From: Planctomycetota bacterium
GTDB lineage: Bacteria > Planctomycetota > PUPC01
Assembly (NCBI GenBank): GCA_003559755.1
Contig: PWKM01000224.1
Span: 1-13,024, forward strand
Length of the DNA: 13,024 bases
Direction of reading: 5' to 3'
Each line of letters starts with the position of its first letter. Within the stretch, counting starts at the first letter, position 1. The notes under the pieces are model-generated. The model had not been told where the DNA came from. It did no database searches and was given only the letters and a program-made list of their open reading frames with translations. The translations under genes and the position numbers were made by a program. Positions 1-7,558 of this stretch are shown here, in pieces.

Positions 1-627
1 ATGGCAATGACGAAGAATCAGCAGAAGAAGATCGTAATGATCGTGCTCGGCATTATTGCCGTGGTGCTGTGTGTCATCCAGTTGCGTCCGGTCTTCACCG
101 GGTACAGCCCGGTGGCCGACCCGTCCAGCCCCGCCGCCAGGGCCGCCGCATCCGGCGCCCAAGAAGCCCGGTCTGAACAGGCCCCGGCGCCGGGCCGGCA
201 GAGGCGCCCGGCGACAAGGCGGGAGGAGGACGAGGCCGACCGCCCCCCTCCCCCGGGTGAAGCACGGCGTTTACCGGAGATCACCGATCTGCCGTTGGAT
301 GTGATCTCCATCGACCTCAGCAAAATCGAGCGGCGAATCTACCATTACGAGACCGCCGGCCTTCGAAGTCCGTTCGCACCCGCCGAATTCGAAGAGGCGC
401 AACGAAGCAGCCGACTGAAGAAAATGGACCTGACACTCCAGGGGATCGTGACAACGCCCCACGGGGTGCTCGCCATCATCGATAACCGGGTATTTACAGA
501 AGGGGACAGCGTGGCCGAGGGGGTCGTGGTCAAGCATATCGGCGCGAACTCGGTGGTCCTTACCGACGGGCAGGATGAAGTCCGCCTGGCGCTCGATCAA
601 CGCCCGCTGAGAGGGGGTGGGCGTTAG
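1..627 (+). CDS. GspC/PilP-like inner-membrane periplasmic protein
   Basis: The 208-aa protein has one N-terminal membrane helix (about residues 10-28) after a basic start (KNQQKK). A Pro/Ala/Arg-rich linker follows (about 38-92), then a small C-terminal beta domain (about 140-200). The motif LRSPFAP (121-127) followed by LQGIV, GVLAIIDNRVF and EGDSV resembles the periplasmic homology region shared by GspC and PilP, which links the inner-membrane platform to the secretin. There is no lipobox, unlike classical PilP lipoproteins, so the membrane anchoring is GspC-like. The secretin gene starts 1 nt after its stop, which supports this role. The ATG is the first base of the window, so the ribosome binding site and any earlier start cannot be seen. 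Family assignment is fairly good; the choice between GspC and PilP is open. Confidence 0.75.
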   Translation: MAMTKNQQKKIVMIVLGIIAVVLCVIQLRPVFTGYSPVADPSSPAARAAASGAQEARSEQAPAPGRQRRPATRREEDEADRPPPPGEARRLPEITDLPLDVISIDLSKIERRIYHYETAGLRSPFAPAEFEEAQRSSRLKKMDLTLQGIVTTPHGVLAIIDNRVFTEGDSVAEGVVVKHIGANSVVLTDGQDEVRLALDQRPLRGGGR

Positions 628-628
628 G

Positions 629-2212
629 ATGAGGAAACTTGCGATTCTCATCTGGGTGGGCCTCGCCCTGGTCGCCCCCGGCGGCCTGGCCCGTGCCGAC
701 GACGTTCCCGGCGAGGTCGCCGCCAGGGAGGGTGGCACGGGCGCAGACGACGTTTCGGTATCGCTCGAAAATGCGGACCTTCGCGCCGTGGTCACCGCCC
801 TGGCCCGGGCACACGGGATCAATGTTGTGGGGACCACCCGGTTGTCGGGCGAGGTCACCCTGCATATATCGGGCGCCCCGGTGCTCGATACACTGGACGC
901 GATTCTCAACAACGCCGGTTTCATCCTGGTCCGCCGCGATAGCGGCATATACGAGGTGGTAACTGCCGACCAGCGGGCGGCTGAAGAGAAGCCGGAGGAG
1001 CCGGTTCGGATGGAGGTGTTCTCGCTCGCCCACGCCGATGTGACCGAGACGGCGAAGCTGCTGGTCCCGGCGATCCTGCCCGACGACAGTCATATCCGGG
1101 AAGACCGTGCCTCCCGGCGGCTCATCATCACCGGCACCGAGGGGCAGATCGAACGGGCGACCCGGGTTATCACGGCACTGGATGCTCCGGTGAGAGCCGT
1201 CCGAGTCTTCGAACTGAAATTCAAGGAGCCGGCGGACGCTGCCCGTTTGCTGGTGCCGGCCGCCATCCCGGAGGCGACCGACATCACGATGGACCCGAAG
1301 GCGAACCAACTGGTGATCGTCGGCACCCAGGACCAGCTCCGCCAGGTCGAGGAAATACTCGATCTGGTCGATCGGCCGGTGCCGCAGGTCTCGATCAGGG
1401 CGAAAATTATCGAGATCAAGGTGGACCGAGCCCGCAGCTTGGGCATATCGGTGCGATATCTCTTCGAATCGGGCCGGTTCGACGGAAGCGGCGACCTGGC
1501 AATCGACCTCACTCAGACCACCCAGGCGATCACCACTGTCACCACATCCTTCGTCACCGAGCGAATCGATGCGGTGGTCGATGCCCTGGTGCAGAAGGAG
1601 GTGGCCGAGGTCCTCTCCGAACCCCAGATCGCCACCGCCCACAAACAGAAGGCCGAGATGAACGTGGTCAACCAGGTCCCCGTGGTCACCAGGCAAACCC
1701 GAGTCGTCGACCAGGTGACGCTGACCGACGAGGAAGTGAGCTTCGAGGAGACCGGGGTCAAGCTCGAGGTGACGCCGCGAGTGTTGGCCGACGGACGGAT
1801 CGAGATGGACATTCGCCCCGCGGTGCTCGAGCTCACCGGATGGACCGATACCGAACCGTCCGCTCCAATTATCGATACCCGCGAAGCCAAGACCGTGGTC
1901 ACCATCGCCGATGGCAAGTGGGTCGTCATCGGGGGACTCATACGATATAACGAGCAGAAGTTCGTCAGGGGGCTGCCGCTGCTGCAGGATATCCCGCTCC
2001 TGGGCGGGCTCTTCCGGACCACCCGGAGCCGGCGGGAGAAGAGCAACCTGGTCATACTGGTCTCCGCCACCCTGCTGGACGATGAGACCGCCGGCATCCA
2101 GGCGGACGAGTTCGAGGAACGGCTCCTGAATCACAGGAATGAGCACCGCCTGCACGGCAATCCATGGGAGAACGAGAAGGACGACGATGGGCAGGGGAAG
2201 GAGCTCGAGTAG
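629..2212 (+). CDS. pilQ: Outer-membrane secretin (PilQ/GspD family)
   Basis: The 527-aa secretin forms the outer-membrane channel. The ATG at 629 is chosen over an in-frame GTG at 617 because GAGGGGG (611-617) then has workable spacing and the protein starts with a clean signal peptide (MRKLAILIWVGLALVAPGGL, cleavage after ARA at about residue 23). Domains in order: STN/N0-like (about 43-112), two secretin N-domain repeats (about 126-186 and 190-250), and the secretin core (about 253-485). The core contains VLSEPQIAT, ETGVKLEVTPRV, the turn WVVIGGLIR and the hallmark DIPLLGGLFR (454-463). No AMIN domains are visible, so the domain plan is closer to GspD than to proteobacterial PilQ. The symbol reflects the PilMNO-containing locus. 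It sits between the PilP-like gene and pilC, with no gap to the latter. Confidence 0.93.
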   Translation: MRKLAILIWVGLALVAPGGLARADDVPGEVAAREGGTGADDVSVSLENADLRAVVTALARAHGINVVGTTRLSGEVTLHISGAPVLDTLDAILNNAGFILVRRDSGIYEVVTADQRAAEEKPEEPVRMEVFSLAHADVTETAKLLVPAILPDDSHIREDRASRRLIITGTEGQIERATRVITALDAPVRAVRVFELKFKEPADAARLLVPAAIPEATDITMDPKANQLVIVGTQDQLRQVEEILDLVDRPVPQVSIRAKIIEIKVDRARSLGISVRYLFESGRFDGSGDLAIDLTQTTQAITTVTTSFVTERIDAVVDALVQKEVAEVLSEPQIATAHKQKAEMNVVNQVPVVTRQTRVVDQVTLTDEEVSFEETGVKLEVTPRVLADGRIEMDIRPAVLELTGWTDTEPSAPIIDTREAKTVVTIADGKWVVIGGLIRYNEQKFVRGLPLLQDIPLLGGLFRTTRSRREKSNLVILVSATLLDDETAGIQADEFEERLLNHRNEHRLHGNPWENEKDDDGQGKELE

Positions 2213-3475
2213 ATGCCGACGTTTACCTACGAGGCAATAGCCGACGACGGCCAGACACGGACCGGCAGTATATCCGCCGAGAACCCGGGCGCCGTCGTCG
2301 CTCGACTGGGGCGTGATGGGCTGACCCCCACCACGATCACCCCCGAGGATGATTCGGAAACCGCTCAACAAGCCCGGGCCGACACCCCCAAAAAAGAAAA
2401 AGCCGGCAGCCGGGCGCCGGCCGCGGCGCGCCGGGCGAAGGTGAAATCGGCGGACCTGTGCGTCTTTACCAGGCAGCTCGCGACGATGGTCGATGCGGGC
2501 CTGCCCATCGACCAGGCGTTCCAGACGCTGGCCGACCAGACCAGTGCCGAGGGGTTCCAGGCGGTCCTGTATGACATTCTGGCGGAGATCCGCCGGGGCA
2601 CCCGGATGTCGGACGCCATCGCGAAATACCGCAGGATATTCCCCACCATCTACATCAGCATGGTGAGAGCGGCCGAGGCCAGCGGCCAACTGGCAATCAT
2701 CCTGAACCAGCTCGCGGGATATATGGAGTCGGCCCAGCGGGTCAAGCAGAAGGTCAAATCGGCAATGACCTACCCCGTTCTGGCCACCGGGATGATCGTC
2801 ACCGTCGCGGCGGTGTTGATATTGGTGGTGGTCCCCCAGTTCGAGGCGATTTTTGATTTGCTCGACGGCGACCTGCCCCTGCCCACGCAGATTGTGTTGG
2901 GCATCAGCGATTTTGCCACAAACAACATCGTGGCCACACTGCTCATCATTGTCGCCGTGGTGGCTTCCTTTGTCGTCATATTGAAGACGGAGAAAGGCAA
3001 ATACGCCTTCGACATGCTGAAGCTCAGGATGCCGGTGTTCGGGTCGCTGTTCAGCCAGGTGGCCATCGCCAAGTTCTCCCGGACGTTGAGCACCCTGCTT
3101 TCCAGCGGAGTGCCCATCCTCGATGCCCTCGCCATCGTCGAGGAGGCGTCGGGCAACGCGGTCATCGGAAGCGCGGTCAAGAAATCGATTGGCAGTGTCA
3201 GCGGCGGGTCCGGGCTGGCCCAGGTGTTCGAGACTCGCAGCGTGTTTCCGCCGATGCTGGTGAAAATGATCGCGGTGGGCGAACAGACCGGTGAACTGGA
3301 CTCGCTGCTGGATAAGGTCGCCGACTTTTACGACGAACGGGTGACCTCGGCCATCGAGGGACTCACCTCGATGATCGAACCGCTGCTGATCGGCATGCTC
3401 GGACTCGTGGTCGGCGGCATTGTCGTGTCCATCTTCTTCCCCATGATCAAGCTCACACAGTCGATCGGGGGATAA
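2213..3475 (+). CDS. pilC: Inner-membrane platform protein PilC/GspF
   Basis: The 420-aa polytopic protein is the platform on which the PilB ATPase drives subunit extraction. It starts directly after the secretin stop with a strong ribosome binding site (AGGGGAAGGAG, 2193-2203). Residues 1-45 are the usual N-terminal segment (FTYEAIADDGQTRTGSI). A charged Ala/Lys linker follows (50-80). Two T2SSF repeats lie at about 83-210 and 286-410, each with the FxRxLxxLxxxGxxxxxAL pattern (FTRQLATMVDAGLPIDQAF and FSRTLSTLLSSGVPILDAL). Predicted membrane helices are at about 187-209, 238-257 and 388-410. MVRAAEASGQL and MIAVGEQTGEL are the family's conserved glycine motifs. Length is normal. Nothing separates PilC from GspF except context, which favours PilC. 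Confidence 0.95.
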   Translation: MPTFTYEAIADDGQTRTGSISAENPGAVVARLGRDGLTPTTITPEDDSETAQQARADTPKKEKAGSRAPAAARRAKVKSADLCVFTRQLATMVDAGLPIDQAFQTLADQTSAEGFQAVLYDILAEIRRGTRMSDAIAKYRRIFPTIYISMVRAAEASGQLAIILNQLAGYMESAQRVKQKVKSAMTYPVLATGMIVTVAAVLILVVVPQFEAIFDLLDGDLPLPTQIVLGISDFATNNIVATLLIIVAVVASFVVILKTEKGKYAFDMLKLRMPVFGSLFSQVAIAKFSRTLSTLLSSGVPILDALAIVEEASGNAVIGSAVKKSIGSVSGGSGLAQVFETRSVFPPMLVKMIAVGEQTGELDSLLDKVADFYDERVTSAIEGLTSMIEPLLIGMLGLVVGGIVVSIFFPMIKLTQSIGG

Positions 3476-3543
3476 GCACGGGTGCCCGCCGGCTCGCCGG
3501 AATGCGTTGGGTCGTCAACCGGGCGGACGGACTTGGAGGCAAA

Positions 3544-4164
3544 ATGGCGGACGATCAGACAAATGAAGTGGACAGGTCGGCGGATGCCACCAGGGCGTCG
3601 CGCCGGCTCGCCCGCCTTCTCGTCGACTCCGGAATCCTCACAGAGGAGAACATCGCGGAGGCGCAGGCCGAGCATCCCGGCGAGTATCTGGGGGATGTCC
3701 TGATAAGAGAAGGTATCCTGCTGCAGGACTACCTGAACGGCCTGCTGATCCGAATCCTGCGCATCCCCTATCTGCCCGCCAACTGCTGCAATATCGAACC
3801 CGGGGTCAGGGGCCTCCTGTCCGAGACCTTCTGCAGGGAACACCGGCTGATGCCGGTCAGCAAGGCAAGGGACTTCCTCACCGTCATATGCGCCAACCCG
3901 CTCGATGAAGAGGCACTTGCCGACATCGAGGAAAAAACGGGCCTGAGGGTCCGCCGCCTGTTATGTACATCCGAACAGATGGAAGGCCTGATCGATAAAG
4001 AATATTCCGGCACCCAAGAAGAGCACTTCCCCATCGAGATGGGCGGACAGCCGTCCAACGTAGAGAGCGACGAGAACCAGCCGCAAGAAAAAGGCGCGGA
4101 TGCGCTGGTGGAAACATTGGAGGCGGCAAACGACGGTGAGGTGGAGAACCGGGACGCCGAATGA
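3544..4164 (+). CDS. Free-standing MshEN (GspE/PilB N-terminal domain) protein
   Basis: The 206-aa soluble protein has no ATPase domain. The ATG at 3544 follows GGAGG (3535-3539) and is preferred to an in-frame ATG at 3502 without a clear ribosome binding site. Residues about 18-155 form a GspE N-terminal / MshEN-type domain. It has tandem half-motifs RLARLLVDSGIL (21-32) and YLGDVLIREGIL (48-59), then IPYL, LMPVSKARDFLTVICANPLD and TSEQMEGLIDKEY. The same NPLD and DxxY blocks occur in the N-terminus of the adjacent PilB, so the two are paralogous modules. The tail (156-206) is acidic and low-complexity. MshEN domains of some PilB/MshE ATPases bind cyclic di-GMP, so a regulatory or adaptor role beside PilB is inferred. 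It lies between pilC and pilB, 15 nt upstream of the latter. Confidence 0.85.
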   Translation: MADDQTNEVDRSADATRASRRLARLLVDSGILTEENIAEAQAEHPGEYLGDVLIREGILLQDYLNGLLIRILRIPYLPANCCNIEPGVRGLLSETFCREHRLMPVSKARDFLTVICANPLDEEALADIEEKTGLRVRRLLCTSEQMEGLIDKEYSGTQEEHFPIEMGGQPSNVESDENQPQEKGADALVETLEAANDGEVENRDAE

Positions 4165-4179
4165 CAAAGAAGATGAACG

Positions 4180-6006
4180 ATGGATCCGACACCAGAAAAA
4201 GATAGACCCCAGAATCCCGAGCAGACCAGCGACGGGCAGGGCGTGATGACCGAACCCCCCGGCTCGCTCGAGATGGACGGCGGGGCGGCACGCAACCGCT
4301 TGCGGCGGGTACTCTATGGCGGTCGCTATCTGGACGAAGACCAGGTCCAGAACCTCCTCGAGACACAAGAGGAGGTCGGCGGCTCCCTGTACGAGAACCT
4401 CTGTCGCCAGCAGGACCTGTCGCCGATCGATCGTGCCGCCTTCTTCTGCGACCTGTTCGACTGGATCGCCTATTTGGACGTCAGCGATTACTCCGTACAG
4501 ATCGATCTGCTCGCCATTGTCAGCCGGGACCTGGCCGAGAAACACATGTTCCTGCCGCTCGCCCGGGCAGAAGGTGTGCTCTCCGTCGCCATGTCCAACC
4601 CCCTCGATCTGGCTGCACTCGACGAGGTGAGCAGGCGGACCGACTGTGACGTTGTCCCGATCGTCTCGACCGACGAGCAGATCAGGAAGGCGATTGATCG
4701 GAATTACAAGCGGGTCGAGGCCCAGAAGCAGGCCCAGGTGCGGCTCAAAAGGCACGCTGCTTCCGAAAAAGAGATGCAGGATGCCATCGAAAAAGCCCAG
4801 CAAGGGGGCGGTAACTCCAAGGGGGCGGTCGAGGCCAGGGAAGAGACGGTCGTTCGACTCGTCGAGCTGATCCTCAACAACGCCATCGCACGAGAGGCCA
4901 GCGATATTCATCTCGAACCATACGAGAAAGAGTTTCGGCTCCGCTATCGCCAGGACGGGCGGCTCTGCCCCGTTCTGGACGGCAGCAAGAGCGTCTATCC
5001 GCCGCTCGTCTCGCGCATCAAGATTATGGCGAACCTTGACATCGCCGAGCATCGTATTCCGCAGGACGGTCGGATGAAACTCGATTACGAGGACCGCGAT
5101 ATCGATTTCCGCGTCTCCGTCCTGCCCACCCAGCACGGCGAAAAGGTCGTGATGCGAATCTTGGACAAGAGCGGCCTCCAACTCGACCTCACCGACATGG
5201 GCTTCGAAGAGGATGCCCGCGACCTGTTCCTCGAAGCGATCAACATGCCGAACGGCATCGTACTGGTCACCGGGCCGACCGGTTCGGGAAAGAGCACCAC
5301 GCTCTATTCCGCGCTCAACAACCTAAATAGGGACAACGTGAACCTCATCACGCTCGAGGACCCGGTCGAGTACAACATCTTCGGGATCAACCAGGTACAG
5401 TGCAACGCCAAGGTGGGGCTCACCTTCGCCAGCGGCCTGCGCTCGATCCTCCGCCAGGACCCCGACGTGGTGATGGTCGGTGAGATTCGGGACCACGAGA
5501 CCGCCGACATTGCCATCAAGGCGGCGCTGACTGGCCACCTCGTGCTCAGCACCCTGCACACCAACGATGCGCCCGGCGCCGTATCACGACTGCTCGACAT
5601 GGGAGTCGAGCCGTTCATGCTCTCGGCATCGCTCAACCTCGCCCAGGCCCAGCGGCTGGTCCGGCGGGTCTGCGACCGGTGCAAGAAACCGGTCAAAATA
5701 CCGCAGACCGTGCTCGATAAATACGGGGACGAGTTCCCGGAGGATGCCAGGGACGCCAGATACACCTACCAGGGCGAGGGATGCGAACACTGCGGGAACA
5801 CGGGGTACAAAGGCCGGACCTGCGTTGCCGAACTCATGCCTGTTCGCCCGGACATCAAGGCGATGATCGCCGACGGCGCAAACATCGCAGAACTGCGGGC
5901 GCGTGCCCGTGAGCAGGGCATGACCACCCTGTTCCAATGTGGGATACGAAAGGCACTGGCGGGCGTCACGACGCTGGAAGAGGTCGTCCGCGTCACTTCA
6001 ATGTAA
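4180..6006 (+). CDS. pilB: Pilus/secretion extension ATPase PilB/GspE
   Basis: The 608-aa hexameric secretion ATPase powers filament assembly from the cytoplasm. Residues about 35-172 are an N-terminal MshEN-like domain. The RecA-like core follows with Walker A GPTGSGKST (365-373), Asp box LITLEDPVEY (389-398), Walker B VVMVGEIRD (430-438) and His box LTGHLVLSTLHTND (450-463). A zinc-type tetracysteine lies at C498-x2-C501 and C535-x2-C538, which marks PilB/GspE rather than PilT. The ATG at 4180 has only a purine-rich AAAGAAGA (4166-4173) upstream; M23 (ATG at 4246) is an alternative start. The N-terminal domain lacks the glycine motifs seen in the preceding stand-alone MshEN protein. The last 9 bases overlap the end of the convergent peptidase gene. 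Confidence 0.97.
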   Translation: MDPTPEKDRPQNPEQTSDGQGVMTEPPGSLEMDGGAARNRLRRVLYGGRYLDEDQVQNLLETQEEVGGSLYENLCRQQDLSPIDRAAFFCDLFDWIAYLDVSDYSVQIDLLAIVSRDLAEKHMFLPLARAEGVLSVAMSNPLDLAALDEVSRRTDCDVVPIVSTDEQIRKAIDRNYKRVEAQKQAQVRLKRHAASEKEMQDAIEKAQQGGGNSKGAVEAREETVVRLVELILNNAIAREASDIHLEPYEKEFRLRYRQDGRLCPVLDGSKSVYPPLVSRIKIMANLDIAEHRIPQDGRMKLDYEDRDIDFRVSVLPTQHGEKVVMRILDKSGLQLDLTDMGFEEDARDLFLEAINMPNGIVLVTGPTGSGKSTTLYSALNNLNRDNVNLITLEDPVEYNIFGINQVQCNAKVGLTFASGLRSILRQDPDVVMVGEIRDHETADIAIKAALTGHLVLSTLHTNDAPGAVSRLLDMGVEPFMLSASLNLAQAQRLVRRVCDRCKKPVKIPQTVLDKYGDEFPEDARDARYTYQGEGCEHCGNTGYKGRTCVAELMPVRPDIKAMIADGANIAELRARAREQGMTTLFQCGIRKALAGVTTLEEVVRVTSM

Positions 6007-6831
6007 CACCCGGGCCAGCGTCGCCCGACGCCCGGCAGAGGGCACCGCGGTGATTGTAATCCCCGTCCATTCGCTCAGAAACCCCGCCATATCGACGACC
6101 TTCTCCCCGTAAGCAGGATCGGCAACCACCACGGAATCGCTGTGTACCTTTCGGACCACCACGCAGTGGAAACGGCCGCCGGGCCGGCGCAGCTCGGCCA
6201 TAAACGGCCGGCGCTGCCAGGCGAGCTCCTGCTCATTGAGCCGGTCGATCCGGGCACGCCAACCGGCGGAACGAAGCGCCACGTTCAGCCCGCGAGTAAG
6301 CTCAAGAGCAGTGACCCCCTGCCCGGGGCGCAGCAGGGTCAGGTTCGCCATCTCGCCCTCGCTCACGCTCTTCCCCATCGAGTGCAGCAGCGTAACAGCC
6401 GCAGCGGGTCCGCACGAATGGCTGGTACTCTGCAGACAGACCTCGTTCTCATCAAACCGGGCGGGCATCCCATAGCTCGGCCGCAGGCACACAGCAGCCG
6501 TCTCCCAGAAGAAGACAGGTGCGATCAGGATCAGAACGGCCCCAACCGCCCGTCGCACCCGCACTCCCTCCAGCCGGCCGGCCATGGCGAAGACCACCAG
6601 CATCGCCGCAGGACCGCTCCATTCAGCGAAATAGACGTAGTCGTTCCACAAAAACAGCAGGTGCTGCTCGTATTCCGGTCGGGCGTAAAGCAATGCCCGC
6701 AAGCATATCACCGCTGCCGCACCAAACAAACACAATCCAAACCGCCTGGACGACATTTTACTTGCCGACCACCCGCAGACCGCAGCAGCGATCAGCACCA
6801 GTAGATAGATTCCCAGGTAAACCAATTCCAT
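5998..6831 (-). CDS. Membrane-anchored C39-family-like cysteine peptidase
   Basis: The 277-aa protein starts at 6831 on the minus strand (MELVYLGIYL), preceded by AAAGGGA at good spacing; a longer frame from 6873 is less likely. Four hydrophobic helices (about 3-21, 31-49, 73-85, 95-115) precede a papain-fold C39-like domain (about 126-262). The domain has candidate oxyanion Gln Q134, nucleophile C140 in SCGPAAA (Gln six residues before Cys, as in C39), H222 in RFHCVVV and D238 in ADPAYG. All catalytic positions are therefore present. Basic residues in the loops after helices 1 and 3 suggest, by the positive-inside rule, that the peptidase domain faces the periplasm. C39 enzymes often process Gly-Gly leader peptides during export. 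The substrate here is unknown; a role in pilus or secreted-protein processing is inferred only from location. It is not PilD, which is an aspartic protease. Confidence 0.85.
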   Translation of the reverse strand: MELVYLGIYLLVLIAAAVCGWSASKMSSRRFGLCLFGAAAVICLRALLYARPEYEQHLLFLWNDYVYFAEWSGPAAMLVVFAMAGRLEGVRVRRAVGAVLILIAPVFFWETAAVCLRPSYGMPARFDENEVCLQSTSHSCGPAAAVTLLHSMGKSVSEGEMANLTLLRPGQGVTALELTRGLNVALRSAGWRARIDRLNEQELAWQRRPFMAELRRPGGRFHCVVVRKVHSDSVVVADPAYGEKVVDMAGFLSEWTGITITAVPSAGRRATLARVLH

Positions 6832-6895
6832 CGGATCCCTTTCGCGGCGCCGAGACAGTTGCCAAAGGCCCACTCAAGCGGGCACCTGTCCTATA

Positions 6896-6912
6896 TGCAA
6901 AAGAGATGCCCG
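6896..6912 (-). promoter_or_regulatory. Candidate sigma-54 promoter for the C39-like peptidase gene
   Basis: Read on the minus strand the site is CGGGCATCTCTTTTGCA. It keeps the GG-N10-GC spacing of -24/-12 promoters and matches the TTGCA element and GGCA of the consensus YTGGCACGRNNNTTGCW. Several middle positions differ. A start about 12 nt downstream would lie near 6885, about 54 nt before the gene's ATG. Pattern match only. Confidence 0.35.
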
Positions 6913-7020
6913 TTCCGCGCGAAAAACACGGTGACTTCTGCAAACCGCTGTAGCACATAGGGATACGTTACAAGAAAATCCTGCACGACATTTGTGGGGC
7001 CGGTGGGAATGTTGATTTTT

Positions 7021-7037
7021 ATGGACGCCCGATTGCT
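7021..7037 (+). promoter_or_regulatory. Weak candidate sigma-54 promoter upstream of the pilin operon
   Basis: TGGACGCCCGATTGCT has the GG-N10-GC spacing (GG 7023-7024, GC 7035-7036) and a good TTGCT -12 element, but the -24 side matches only TGG. It is the only plus-strand site with this spacing that I found between 7000 and 7570. It lies more than 500 nt from the pilin ATG, which would imply a very long leader. Confidence 0.2.
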
Positions 7038-7058
7038 GTACTGAACTGCACGTCCAGC

Positions 7059-7076
7059 GTAACCATTTGACATGTA
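7059..7076 (+). promoter_or_regulatory. GTAACC + ATTTGACATGTA box, copy 1
   Basis: GTAACC (7059-7064) is directly followed by ATTTGACATGTA (7065-7076), which contains a TTGACA -35-like hexamer. A near-identical box stands at 12816-12837. No matching -10 hexamer is found 16-18 nt downstream, so it may be a regulator site rather than a sigma-70 promoter. Confidence 0.4.
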
Positions 7077-7087
7077 ACCCCTTATGT

Positions 7088-7109
7088 CATGTTGCTTTAT
7101 TGCAACATG
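7088..7109. promoter_or_regulatory. Perfect inverted repeat (operator-like), copy 1
   Basis: CATGTTGC (7088-7095), six bases TTTATT, then GCAACATG (7102-7109) make a perfect 8-bp-arm palindrome. An extra half-site GCAACATGG follows at 7115-7123. Two degenerate copies of the central 20 bp lie at 12622-12641 and 12652-12671. The size and spacing resemble a binding site for a dimeric transcription factor; no regulator can be named. Confidence 0.6.
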
Positions 7110-7520
7110 GCTAGGCAACATGGCCGCCCAGGAAGAGAACGGGGGACATCCGGCCCGGTTGGTCGGTTGTGTGATTCGCACTTCGCCTGTTACGCCGTGG
7201 GATGTCTGGCGGTTTCCGGTGTCGGCAGTGAATGCTGCGATGTGTCGAAGGGCGTCGGTTGGTTACCGGCTGCTCGAAAAAAGCCGGAAAAAATGCCGTG
7301 AAAACCTTAACACCATCTGTTGTCCTGCCGAAACTTTACTTGGTATCAGCGGCCCAGGCCGCTTTGACAATCGGAGGATGTGGGGGAGGCTCAGGCGAGC
7401 AACCCCGTTCTGTCAACTGCCACACGGCGAAATACTGCCTTCCCGGTCGGCTGCAGGCCAGCCCGCCGGAGGGCAGGGAAAGGAGATTGGCATATGACCT
7501 GACTTGCTGCCTGTTTTTCT

Positions 7521-7539
7521 GGCGGGGGTGGTCCCCGCC
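7521..7539 (+). other. GC-rich hairpin in the pilin leader
   Basis: GGCGGGG (7521-7527) and CCCCGCC (7533-7539) form a perfect 7-bp stem with loop GTGGT. A run of seven T (7555-7561) follows only 15 nt after the stem, so it is not a standard intrinsic terminator. It lies about 40 nt before the pilin start and could stabilise or shape the 5' leader. Confidence 0.5.
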
Positions 7540-7558
7540 GCGATGTTTTGTGCGTTTT

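Noticed and set aside
2388..2402. Possible -1 frameshift slippery site (A AAA AAG) in pilC
   Set aside because: The reading phase is wrong (codons AAA AAA GAA rather than xxA AAA AAG), and the downstream frame continues normally as a full-length PilC.
560..2689. 709-codon open frame on the minus strand opposite the secretin and pilC
   Set aside because: It lies wholly opposite well-supported genes, its composition is typical of a high-GC shadow frame (rich in G, D, R, L, H), and it shows no domain or signal.
6891..7181. 96-codon minus-strand frame between the peptidase gene and the pilins
   Set aside because: It spans the palindrome and the shared box, lacks a convincing ribosome binding site and resembles nothing known. 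A small real gene cannot be fully excluded.
6930..7480. Cyclic di-GMP (GEMM) riboswitch upstream of the pilins
   Set aside because: Scattered GCAAACC- and GGTTACC-like pieces exist, but not in the order or spacing of the GEMM consensus. No paired core could be drawn.
7084..7497. 137-codon plus-strand frame in the control region
   Set aside because: It starts inside the area of the palindrome, has no ribosome binding site, and its translation has no recognisable family pattern. Overlapping frames of similar quality exist.
7489..7507. TTGGCAT...TTGCT resembling a sigma-54 promoter just before pilin 1
   Set aside because: GG and GC are 15 nt apart instead of the required 10.
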